This document shows positions 20,652 through 25,545 of a stretch of 25,551 bases of DNA, in pieces. Positions within the stretch are counted from its first letter, which is position 1. Every line of letters begins with the position of its first letter. The stretch comes from a virus. Both the position numbers and the translations under genes were made by a program. The notes under the pieces are model-generated. The model was not told the DNA's origin. It did not search any database and saw only the letters and a program-made list of their open reading frames with translations. The stretch is from IMG/VR virus record IMGVR_UViG_3300044491_003096, positions 1 through 25,551 of that record. One strand, written 5' to 3'.

Positions 20652-20852
20652 GTGAGATGGTTCCTGATCGTGTATTTCCTCACCATGGGCACGGATGGTA
20701 ATATGACATGGCGCACCGCCGAGGAGCTGGGACGCGAGGGTTGGTATCGCATGGAGCACCCGGACGCGGAGAGTTGCCGACGGGCACAGGACCGATTCAC
20801 CGAGAACACCAATGGTGCCCTGATGAGGGCCGCCTGTGAACCCCAACGCTAG
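20652..20852 (+). CDS. small secreted protein of the MRWFLI family, copy 1
   Basis: 66 residues from GTG. MRWFLIVYFLTMGTDG is a short signal-like leader, followed by an acidic/basic helix with Cys at about 43 and 62 (AESCRRAQDRF; ACEP), able to form one disulfide. It resembles the product of 22521-22775 in leader, in the E(S/C)CR helix and in a C-x-P near the end. No RBS; the late-like box sits right before the start. The 3' end overlaps the convergent mini-gene by 4 bases. Function unknown. Confidence 0.62.
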   Translation: MRWFLIVYFLTMGTDGNMTWRTAEELGREGWYRMEHPDAESCRRAQDRFTENTNGALMRAACEPQR

Positions 20853-20950
20853 ATGTGTGTGATCATGGCCATGATGGCGAAGAACGCCACGAACGCCCAG
20901 GTGTCCAACCTGTAGCGCTCCACCATGTGGTACTTCTGACGCTCTGACAC
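20849..20950 (-). CDS. 33-aa membrane mini-protein, coupled GTG start
   Basis: Begins at GTG overlapping the stop of the upstream gene (TAGTG). The peptide has a basic N-part (SERQKYHMVERYRLD) and a hydrophobic C-terminal helix (WAFVAFFAIMAMI), i.e. tail-anchored. The codons are in a frame continuous with a longer reading to 21106, but that part overlaps the real upstream gene. Real expression is likely from coupling; no own RBS. Confidence 0.5.
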   Translation of the reverse strand: MSERQKYHMVERYRLDTWAFVAFFAIMAMITHI

Positions 20951-21132
20951 TATACCTGCACCGGCACCACGTAGGTCCTGCCGTCCACCTCTATGGTGGT
21001 CCTGATGGCCCAGTCGTGTTTGCGATAGTCCTGTGCTTGTGGTGGTTGTCCGTCCCTTGTCTGGTTGCTGACACGCTTCTTCTTCTTCTTGGGTGCGCTC
21101 AGCCATTCATTCTCTTGTTCCGTGTATATCAT
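20950..21132 (-). CDS. 60-aa basic hypothetical protein
   Basis: Begins MIYTEQENEWLSAPKKKKKR with a Lys5 run, and ends with a beta-strand segment (TTIEVDGRTYVVPVQV). An AAGGA lies about 12 bases before the ATG. It is transcribed, together with the mini-gene after it, from the sigma70-like promoter at 21286-21314 through a 150-base leader. The Lys run could bind nucleic acid. Function unknown. Confidence 0.6.
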   Translation of the reverse strand: MIYTEQENEWLSAPKKKKKRVSNQTRDGQPPQAQDYRKHDWAIRTTIEVDGRTYVVPVQV

Positions 21133-21158
21133 GTGTGGGTGTGTTCCTTGGTTTTGTA

Positions 21159-21272
21159 CTATTTTATCTGATCGCGCGGGCGATCACGACCGCTGTTTTG
21201 ACATACCAGGTATGCGATGGCCTTGGGATCCGATCCACTCTCGCATCCTCGGACCCCATGGGCGCCATGCAT
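21159..21272 (-). CDS. possible 37-aa leader ORF
   Basis: Open frame starting 14 bases downstream of a perfect -10 box, with a GTGGGG that might act as a weak RBS. The peptide is hydrophilic, with two Cys and many Gly/Arg. It covers the hairpin at 21169-21186 and ends 27 bases before the 60-aa gene. It may be a small gene, a regulatory leader peptide or chance. Confidence 0.3.
   Translation of the reverse strand: MHGAHGVRGCESGSDPKAIAYLVCQNSGRDRPRDQIK
21169..21186. repeat. perfect inverted repeat in a leader
   Basis: TGATCGC and GCGATCA flank a 4-base GCGG loop. It lies in the transcribed leader of the minus-strand operon; no T-run follows on either side. Confidence 0.6.
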
Positions 21273-21285
21273 CTGATACCCCACC

Positions 21286-21314
21286 ATTATAACATGTTAT
21301 TCGGTCAGGGTCAA
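21286..21314 (-). promoter_or_regulatory. strong sigma70-like promoter, minus strand
   Basis: The minus strand reads TTGACC (21314-21309), 17 bases, perfect TATAAT (21291-21286). It drives the 37-, 60- and 33-aa ORFs. Confidence 0.75.
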
Positions 21315-21344
21315 GCCCGAGGGTTATAGCCCGTTATTTTTCCT

Positions 21345-21362
21345 GCTGTGCAAATTTTTTGA
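21345..21362. repeat. GCTGTGCAAATTTTTT repeat, copy 1
   Basis: GCTGTGCAAATTTTTTGA here, GCTGTGCAAATTTTTGA at 21901-21917 and the variant GCTGTGCG with T8 at 21981-21996. Copy 1 lies just downstream of the 85-aa minus-strand gene; the other two lie upstream of the 63-aa gene's promoter. Confidence 0.6.
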
Positions 21363-21379
21363 TTCCCAGGAACACCCAC

Positions 21380-21637
21380 CTATGGATGCTGTGCGCGATC
21401 GTGTTCGACCAGTTGATCTATGACCTGTTGTATGTCCGCCCTTATGCCTGCGATCTCCTCGTGCACCACTGCGCGTTGGTGCGGTTCCACGTACTCCAAC
21501 TGATACAGCAACTCCCACAGGTTCATGACCAGGATCTGCAACTGCTCCTTGAGATCGAACACCGCGAAGGTGTTGTCATGGAACGCGACAGCACACACAG
21601 TCATGATCATGTAGAGGATGGCGGTACGCAGGAGCAT
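21380..21637 (-). CDS. 85-aa membrane-anchored helical protein
   Basis: The start at 21637 is chosen because a late-like box ends 5 bases upstream; the longer frame to 21703 overlaps the gene before it. MLLRTAILYMIMTVCAVAF is a hydrophobic anchor or signal (residues 2-19). The rest is a long amphipathic helix (FDLKEQLQILVMNLWELLYQLEYVEPHQR; IRADIQQVIDQLVEHDRA), probably a coiled coil facing the periplasm. The topology recalls small T4-like spanin or holin accessory proteins, but no lysis gene is nearby and no lipobox is seen. Function unknown. Confidence 0.6.
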   Translation of the reverse strand: MLLRTAILYMIMTVCAVAFHDNTFAVFDLKEQLQILVMNLWELLYQLEYVEPHQRAVVHEEIAGIRADIQQVIDQLVEHDRAQHP

Positions 21638-21642
21638 ACAGG

Positions 21643-21650
21643 TATTTAAG
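21643..21650 (-). promoter_or_regulatory. late-like box CTTAAATA, 5 bases before an ATG
   Basis: The minus strand reads CTTAAATA, then CCTGT, then ATG at 21637. The box contains the TAA stop of the preceding gene. Confidence 0.5.
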
Positions 21651-21837
21651 GGGCGTTGTCCAGGAACAGATCCCACTCCACTTCTGACGCTTCGACCGCA
21701 CACACCTGCACTAGATCCGACCTGGATTCCAATGAGTCGTGTAATATGTCAGCAGAAGCAGGATCCAACCGCACATAAGCACGATGCACTAGTGATCCCC
21801 GTTGACACATCACGTAGTAGTAGTGAGACTTTGACAT
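21646..21837 (-). CDS. 63-aa hypothetical protein
   Basis: Start at ATG 21837, set by a strong promoter whose -10 box ends 7 bases upstream; a longer frame to 22119 reads through that promoter and is rejected. Begins MSKSHYYYVMCQRGSLVHRAYVRL and ends in an acidic segment (VEASEVEWDLFLDNAP). Two Cys; no membrane helix. No RBS, so leaderless initiation is predicted. The stop codon lies in the promoter box of the next gene. Function unknown. Confidence 0.62.
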   Translation of the reverse strand: MSKSHYYYVMCQRGSLVHRAYVRLDPASADILHDSLESRSDLVQVCAVEASEVEWDLFLDNAP

Positions 21838-21844
21838 ACAGGTT

Positions 21845-21873
21845 ATTATACACTGTACGGGAGCAGTTGCCAA
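21845..21873 (-). promoter_or_regulatory. sigma70-like promoter abutting a start codon
   Basis: The minus strand reads TTGGCA (21873-21868), 17 bases, perfect TATAAT (21850-21845), then AACCTGT and ATG. The ACCTGTATG junction is identical to that at 21637. Confidence 0.75.
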
Positions 21874-21900
21874 CCTGGGCATGTGTGGGGAAACGTGGCC

Positions 21901-21998
21901 GCTGTGCAAATTTTTGAGATCTGAGGATCTGGGCCTTACGATGCTTTTTGCCCAGACCTGGTACAGTGCCCTATTAGACCGCTGTGCGTTTTTTTTAG
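21901..21998. repeat. GCTGTGC-T-tract repeats, copies 2 and 3
   Basis: Copy 2 (21901-21917) is GCTGTGCAAATTTTTGA; copy 3 (21981-21996) is GCTGTGCG plus T8. Between them are small inverted repeats AGATC/GATCT (21916-21929) and TGGGC/GCCCA (21930-21954). No gene is supported from 21874 to 22234. Confidence 0.5.
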
Positions 21999-22234
21999 TA
22001 TGGGGGTATTTTATCATTGCCCTACCAGTTTTACCACCATGGGTGTAGAAATGCATGCCGACCGGCCTGATGAAAAAGATTTTTTCTTTTCGATACCGAC
22101 CCGCATGGTGCCTACCCATTTCTGAGTGTGTCTACCATTCTCCACCGTTATCTACTGCGATAACTGTGGCCCACCCGACCCACCCAGCCACTGTGTCTTA
22201 TATGTCTAGTTCCGTTGTGAGTCCCCCGTCGCGG

Positions 22235-22496
22235 TGGTAATGTTTGGTAAAGGTGCCGCACGGCTGGCCCGTGCCCAGATCCGGAGAGTGGTAACGATTG
22301 GTAAGGCAGACCCAGACCAAACCAAAATCCAAGTGGTCTTGCATGTGGAACCTGGTAACGATTGGTAACGGCCTGGCCCACCAAACCAAAAGCACCAAGT
22401 GTTTTAGCTCACTGAGCGAAGATCCTGGTAGGGATTGGTAAGCCCAGAACGGCGTACATTACTCCTCACACGCACGACCATTACCAACTGTTACCG
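22235..22496. repeat. iteron-like TGGTAA pair repeats
   Basis: Four direct copies of a paired element, TGGTAACGATTGGTAA or a close variant, start at 22235, 22289, 22353 and 22426 (spacings 54, 64 and 73). An inverted copy, TTACCAACTGTTACCG, lies at 22481-22496. In each, the two TGGTAA half-sites are 10 bp apart, one helical turn. Units 2 and 3 also share ACCAAACCAAAA followed by CCAAGTG. A diverged inverted pair occurs at 22022-22036. The stretch has no gene. It looks like a multi-site binding region for a protein: operator, origin or packaging-type site. Confidence 0.75.
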
Positions 22497-22504
22497 GCCG
22501 CCCC

Positions 22505-22512
22505 GTTAAATA
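22505..22512 (+). promoter_or_regulatory. late-like box GTTAAATA
   Basis: GTTAAATA, 8 bases before the ATG at 22521 and directly after the inverted TGGTAA element, so a protein on that element could affect this promoter. Confidence 0.5.
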
Positions 22513-22520
22513 CAGTTAGA

Positions 22521-22775
22521 ATGCGATGGTTCCTGATCATATGGATTGCCACGGTAGAATGGCCAGTGGGTGAAAGCCGTTGGATGGACGGCATCGTGAC
22601 CGACTCAGAAGCAGAGTGTAGACAGTACATAGACACAGTGAACGAAAGAGAACACATAGTCGGATCAGCCCAGCGGCAGGAGGCTGTGGTACTGGATGTG
22701 GACTGCATGCCGGCATGGTGGTTCGAGCATCATCAACCCAGCGTCATACAATTACGACCCGGACACACCACATAA
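22521..22775 (+). CDS. small secreted protein of the MRWFLI family, copy 2
   Basis: 84 residues. MRWFLIIWIATVEWPVG is a short hydrophobic leader like that of the protein at 20652-20852. It is followed by an acidic helix (DSEAECRQYIDTVNERE) and a second Cys in DVDCMPAWW. Both copies keep two Cys, the E-x-CR helix and C-x-P. No RBS; a late-like box lies 8 bases upstream. Probably exported and disulfide-bonded, or a membrane-held peptide if the leader is not cleaved. Function unknown. Confidence 0.65.
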   Translation: MRWFLIIWIATVEWPVGESRWMDGIVTDSEAECRQYIDTVNEREHIVGSAQRQEAVVLDVDCMPAWWFEHHQPSVIQLRPGHTT

Positions 22776-22970
22776 CCATAGAGCATGGTGGGATTGGTCT
22801 GGACCATACGACATGGTGGCCGATCCGGACCCCCTCACCCTAAGACACCCCCAATCGCGCCAACAACGGCGTACGACCCAATATAGGCTATCGAAGCAAA
22901 CGATTTTGGTAAAGAATTCCTAAGGATGGCAGGCATAGTTCAAATGCTCCATGCTCGTAAACACTCAAAC

Positions 22971-22978
22971 GATAACTA
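22971..22978 (+). promoter_or_regulatory. weak late-like box GATAACTA
   Basis: GATAACTA, two mismatches from TATAAATA, 5 bases before the ATG at 22984. Supported mainly by its spacing. Confidence 0.3.
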
Positions 22979-22983
22979 TCCGT

Positions 22984-23169
22984 ATGCCCACCCAAAGAGA
23001 ATACGACCGGTACAACCGACCAGAGATCAAGCCAGATCATCACCCGCGTTGGCGTGCACCGTTCCTGGATCAACTGCCAGTGTGTCCCACTTGTATCGGG
23101 ATCCGTCACATAGTGCTCTACGGTCTAGCCCTGTATGGCCTATACTCACTAATCACTCTACTATTTTAA
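22984..23169 (+). CDS. 61-aa tail-anchored protein with a CPTC motif
   Basis: Begins MPTQREYDRYNRPEIKPDHH, hydrophilic and Pro/His-rich, then LPVCPTCIGIRH (a C-x2-C pair that could bind metal or be redox-active) and a C-terminal hydrophobic helix (VLYGLALYGLYSLITLLF). An in-frame ATG at 22951 would add 11 residues; 22984 is preferred because of the box spacing. No RBS. Function unknown. The 200 bases before it (22776-22970) show no supported gene. Confidence 0.55.
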   Translation: MPTQREYDRYNRPEIKPDHHPRWRAPFLDQLPVCPTCIGIRHIVLYGLALYGLYSLITLLF

Positions 23170-23431
23170 TTCCGTCCGTAATCACATATCAGTCCGTCGA
23201 TGGCCCTAAGGTAGGTACAGTAGAAACGGTCGTGGGCTAGTCATCAGATAGGGTTAGGATACAGTAAGGCTAAGGTGTCAAAAATCGTCGTACGCAAGTT
23301 CGCTCTGCGAACTGTGTTGGCATATGCCCGGATTACCAAGCACGAACATCTCGTGGAAATTTTTGCGGACGCATCGCCTTCCAGGCGCGGGTCGCATCTG
23401 GCCCTTACCAATTACCAGATAATATGGCCAC
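23170..23431. other. gene-free stretch before a terminator
   Basis: No supported gene on either strand. It holds short direct repeats around CTAAGG (23207; 23269) and the hairpin-like GTTCGC-TCT-GCGAAC (23298-23312), but nothing assignable. A GTG-started frame (23275-23481) runs through the terminator hairpin and is not accepted. Confidence 0.5.
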
Positions 23432-23462
23432 AAAAAAAGGGCGATGTTGATACCGCCCCTTT
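23432..23462 (-). terminator. rho-independent terminator of the minus-strand operon
   Basis: On the minus strand, AAAGGGGCG pairs with CGCCCTTT (one bulged G) around a TATCAACAT loop, followed by a T7 run. It lies about 33 bases downstream of the stop at 23495. Confidence 0.78.
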
Positions 23463-23494
23463 GGTGTCGATTATTGTCTAGTGGGAGAATTCGA

Positions 23495-23674
23495 TCACAG
23501 TCTGCCCAACTCAAAACCCTTTGGTCTTGCCGTCTTCTTGACTTTGACTGTCTGTGGTCGGTTCCCCTTCACAGCCGAATAGATCAGGTGCAACGGGATC
23601 GTGGCCATCAAGAATATGAAGCCCGTGAAAACGATCGCGATGATGTGTAGTAGGATGAATAAGAAATGTCCCAT
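23495..23674 (-). CDS. 59-aa membrane protein
   Basis: Begins MGHFLFILLHIIAIVFTGFI, one long or two short hydrophobic helices (residues 3-32), then a basic tail (KGNRPQTVKVKKTARPKG). RBS GGAGG, 6 bases before the ATG. It overlaps the stop of the upstream secreted-protein gene (TAATG), so the two form a coupled operon ending at the terminator at 23432. The layout could suit a holin-like or membrane-adaptor protein, but that is speculation. Confidence 0.7.
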   Translation of the reverse strand: MGHFLFILLHIIAIVFTGFIFLMATIPLHLIYSAVKGNRPQTVKVKKTARPKGFELGRL

Positions 23675-23964
23675 TATAGGTCCTCCAGCATACAGTTCAG
23701 AACAACCGCCTGTCCATATTCCGTGGCAGAAAGATCCGTGTCATATGCGATTGCCACCACGCCCAAAGCATAGGCATTGAAATCACCAGTGAAACCCACA
23801 CTCTCCACCAATGCGATTGCCGTTGACAGAGGTACCGTTGCCTTGCTTGAAATCAATTGCGATGCCATCTCGCCCATCATGCCACAGTATTCCGACTTGG
23901 GGACTGCCTGTGCTGACGCGGATAATCCTAGCAGGATTGCCATTGTTATTATTAGTTTTTTCAT
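23674..23964 (-). CDS. secreted protein with cleavable signal peptide
   Basis: 96 residues. MKKLIITMAILLGLSASAQA is a textbook signal peptide with an AQA cleavage site (residue 20). The mature 76-residue part is Ala/Val/Gly-rich with Cys at about 27 and 92 (SEYCGMMGEMAS; VLNCMLEDL), which could form a disulfide. Predicted periplasmic. RBS GGGAG, 9 bases before the ATG; sigma70-like promoter just upstream. First gene of a two-gene operon with the 59-aa membrane protein. Function unknown. Confidence 0.78.
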   Translation of the reverse strand: MKKLIITMAILLGLSASAQAVPKSEYCGMMGEMASQLISSKATVPLSTAIALVESVGFTGDFNAYALGVVAIAYDTDLSATEYGQAVVLNCMLEDL

Positions 23965-23995
23965 TTTGTTTTTCTCCCTTGTTTGGTTATAATTC

Positions 23996-24023
23996 AGTAT
24001 AGCATATCTGGTAATACCGTCAA
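23996..24023 (-). promoter_or_regulatory. sigma70-like promoter with extended -10
   Basis: The minus strand reads TTGACG (24023-24018), 16 bases, then TGC-TATACT (-10 at 24001-23996). The 12-mer ATAGCATATCTG here (23999-24010) recurs at 17039-17050. A normal leader with an RBS follows. Confidence 0.7.
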
Positions 24024-24053
24024 CCTGTCAAAAAAGGCTGTTTCTGGTGGTTT

Positions 24054-25223
24054 TTATCGGATCAGGGGCAGGATCTCGTGGATCCATCGCTGGTGTGCCT
24101 GGGCCGAGGGGTGCTGACCATCCACCGCCCCGAGGTCATTGTCAAACAGGGGCAACAGGTTCCGTGGTCCCATCACGCTCAGACGTTCCAGGTCCTGGTG
24201 CACCTCGGGGTCATGACTGCCGATCCAGTACCGTCCACCCCATCCCTCCAGCAGGTATCGGATGCGATCCACTATCCTCAGTCCACGCCTCCTGTGGTCC
24301 CGCCTCACCAGTAGTCGCTGTCCCCTGTGCCTCATGGCCTCACGATCCTGGGTGTGCCACCACGCCGAGCAGGGTTCCGTCGGGGGTGTGGCCCGTGACA
24401 TCACGGTTATGGGCATCCTCAGGGTCTCGCCGTGCCTGTGTGTGCGTTCCAGTCGCCTGTGCCATGATGGCAGTAGCAGGATGATCCTGTCCATGTGGAA
24501 ACTGCGGATGGCCCTCTCCAGGTTCATCCATATGGCGTCCACCCCCGCTCCGGCCTGTGCCAGGTTGATGTTGGTGCCCGGTAGCAGGCTGGGCCATTGA
24601 TCACCACGCCGTATCGCCGATCCCTGTGTGACGCTACAACCGAAACAGCCATGGTCGTAGGTGCCCGTGGCGTCCCAGGGGTCGTGTGGTGTGTTGGCCC
24701 ACTGCCTGAGGTGGTCCAGGTGTGTGGTCCTCTCGGGGTCTCCACACTCACCGTCCCAGCAACCCGCCAGCTCACTGCCACAGTCGGTCCTGGTGTTGTC
24801 GTACACCCAGTCCCATCGACTGCCACTGCGGTACCACATGGTCCAGTCCCACCTCCGTGCCCATCGGGTGTCCAGTGCGACCCCACCGTTGAATGCTATC
24901 TCCTTCTCGCCCGTGATCAGTCTGTCCCGTTGGTACCGGTTGTGGCTGATCTGCTGTCTTATGAATCTGTCATGGTCCCTCAGGGCCTGTCCGTTGACCC
25001 ATATGCCGTCCACCGTTATCCGTTGGTAGAGCCCCTGTCGTATGCCCGACACCTGGAACAGTGGCGTGACCTCCCCTGACCTGTAGTTGGTCATGATCCG
25101 TAGTTCCGTGGCGCCCTCGGGCACCTGGATCTCCTGTTGGTCCTGGGTGTGTATGGTGATCGGTGTTGGTGATCCACGGGTCAGTGCCTGGATCTTTATG
25201 ATTACGGGCAATCGTGTCTCCAT
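24054..25223 (-). CDS. two-domain protein with C-terminal SGNH hydrolase domain
   Basis: 389 residues from the ATG at 25223, preferred over 25244 because a TATAATTA box lies 5 bases upstream. The first 180 or so residues are beta-rich (ITIHTQDQQEIQVPEGATEL) with clustered Trp and Cys (SELAGCWDGECGD), probably sugar- or virion-binding. The C-terminal half has SGNH blocks: GCFGCSVTQG (Ser about 197), NLAQAGAGVD, LLLPSW and DGQHPS (Asp about 368, His about 371). GCS and the missing block-III Asn match the protein at 15476-16180. No signal peptide. Very GC-rich, with many Arg and Trp. A receptor-binding or glycan-deacetylating tail protein is one possibility. Confidence 0.72.
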   Translation of the reverse strand: METRLPVIIKIQALTRGSPTPITIHTQDQQEIQVPEGATELRIMTNYRSGEVTPLFQVSGIRQGLYQRITVDGIWVNGQALRDHDRFIRQQISHNRYQRDRLITGEKEIAFNGGVALDTRWARRWDWTMWYRSGSRWDWVYDNTRTDCGSELAGCWDGECGDPERTTHLDHLRQWANTPHDPWDATGTYDHGCFGCSVTQGSAIRRGDQWPSLLPGTNINLAQAGAGVDAIWMNLERAIRSFHMDRIILLLPSWHRRLERTHRHGETLRMPITVMSRATPPTEPCSAWWHTQDREAMRHRGQRLLVRRDHRRRGLRIVDRIRYLLEGWGGRYWIGSHDPEVHQDLERLSVMGPRNLLPLFDNDLGAVDGQHPSAQAHQRWIHEILPLIR

Positions 25224-25228
25224 AACTG

Positions 25229-25236
25229 TAATTATA
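25229..25236 (-). promoter_or_regulatory. late-like box TATAATTA, 5 bases before an ATG
   Basis: The minus strand reads TATAATTA, then CAGTT, then ATG at 25223. It can also be read as a -10 TATAAT, but no -35 at 17 bases is seen. Confidence 0.45.
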
Positions 25237-25245
25237 ATGGTCATG

Positions 25246-25298
25246 TGGTGCCCTCAACAGGAATTGAACTCGCGACTGACTAGTCTATTAATTTATGT
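25246..25298 (-). pseudogene. tRNA 3' remnant
   Basis: 53 bases directly after the tRNA-Leu CCA. They hold a T-loop-like GTTCAATTCC, an acceptor-like TGAGGGC and an encoded ACCA, but no matching 5' acceptor strand (GCCCTCA) or D-arm. Looks like the 3' half of a lost tRNA. Confidence 0.55.
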
Positions 25299-25383
25299 TG
25301 GTGGGCCTCGAGGGAGTCGAACCCTCACGCCTTGCGGCACATGATCCTAAGTCATGCGTGTCTGCCAGTTCCACCAAAGGCCC
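25299..25383 (-). tRNA. tRNA-Leu (anticodon TAG)
   Basis: Acceptor GGGCCTT/GAGGCCC; anticodon stem CATGA/TCATG, loop CTTAGGA; long variable arm GCCGCAAGGC; T-loop TTCGACT; CCA encoded. Reads CTA. Confidence 0.92.
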
Positions 25384-25386
25384 TTG

Positions 25387-25460
25387 TGGTGCTCCCACCC
25401 TGTACTGACCAGGGAATTAGTCATTACCAATGACTTGATATGCCATTTATCTATAGGAGC
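25387..25460 (-). tRNA. probable tRNA-Thr (anticodon GGT) with unusual T-loop
   Basis: Acceptor GCTCCTA/TGGGAGC; D-stem GATA/TATC; anticodon stem AGTCA/TGACT, loop TTGGTAA; T-stem CCCTG/CAGGG; CCA encoded. All four stems pair. The T-loop is GTCAGTA instead of TTCRANY, so the normal T54 and A58 are lost. Reads ACC. Confidence 0.7.
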
Positions 25461-25471
25461 ATATCTGTGGT

Positions 25472-25506
25472 GTGCGGGCCGTGCCATTAAGACGTGGCCC
25501 ACGCAC
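25472..25506. repeat. inverted repeat near the right edge
   Basis: GTGCG-GGCC pairs with GGCC-CA-CGCAC (CA bulged) across a 15-base loop. No T-run follows. It lies between the tRNA-Thr 5' end and a strong RBS at 25521. Confidence 0.5.
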
Positions 25507-25520
25507 CTTTCTTCATCGAA

Positions 25521-25545
25521 GGGAGGTCCGATGAGAGAAATCTAA
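25521..25545 (+). other. strong RBS followed by a 4-codon ORF
   Basis: GGGAGG (25521-25526), 4 bases, ATG (25531), three more codons, TAA (25543-25545). Part of the RBS can pair with ACCTTTC just upstream. It may be a leader peptide of a gene beyond the window. Confidence 0.35.

Noticed and set aside
21838-22119. Extension of the 63-aa minus-strand gene upstream
   Set aside because: It would pass through a strong sigma70-like promoter and T-tract repeats; the added residues look random.
22235-22496. CRISPR array
   Set aside because: Repeats are 16 bp with unequal spacing and one inverted copy; there is no uniform repeat/spacer structure.
23275-23481. 68-residue GTG-started plus-strand frame
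   Set aside because: No RBS or promoter box, and it reads through the minus-strand terminator hairpin.
24047-25079. Several plus-strand open frames of 78-160 codons
   Set aside because: They are shadows of the GC-rich minus-strand SGNH gene; composition is low-complexity (Pro, Ser, Val, Cys) and there are no starts with an RBS.
25246-25298. Complete sixth or seventh tRNA
   Set aside because: Too short (53 bases); the 5' acceptor strand and D-arm are missing.
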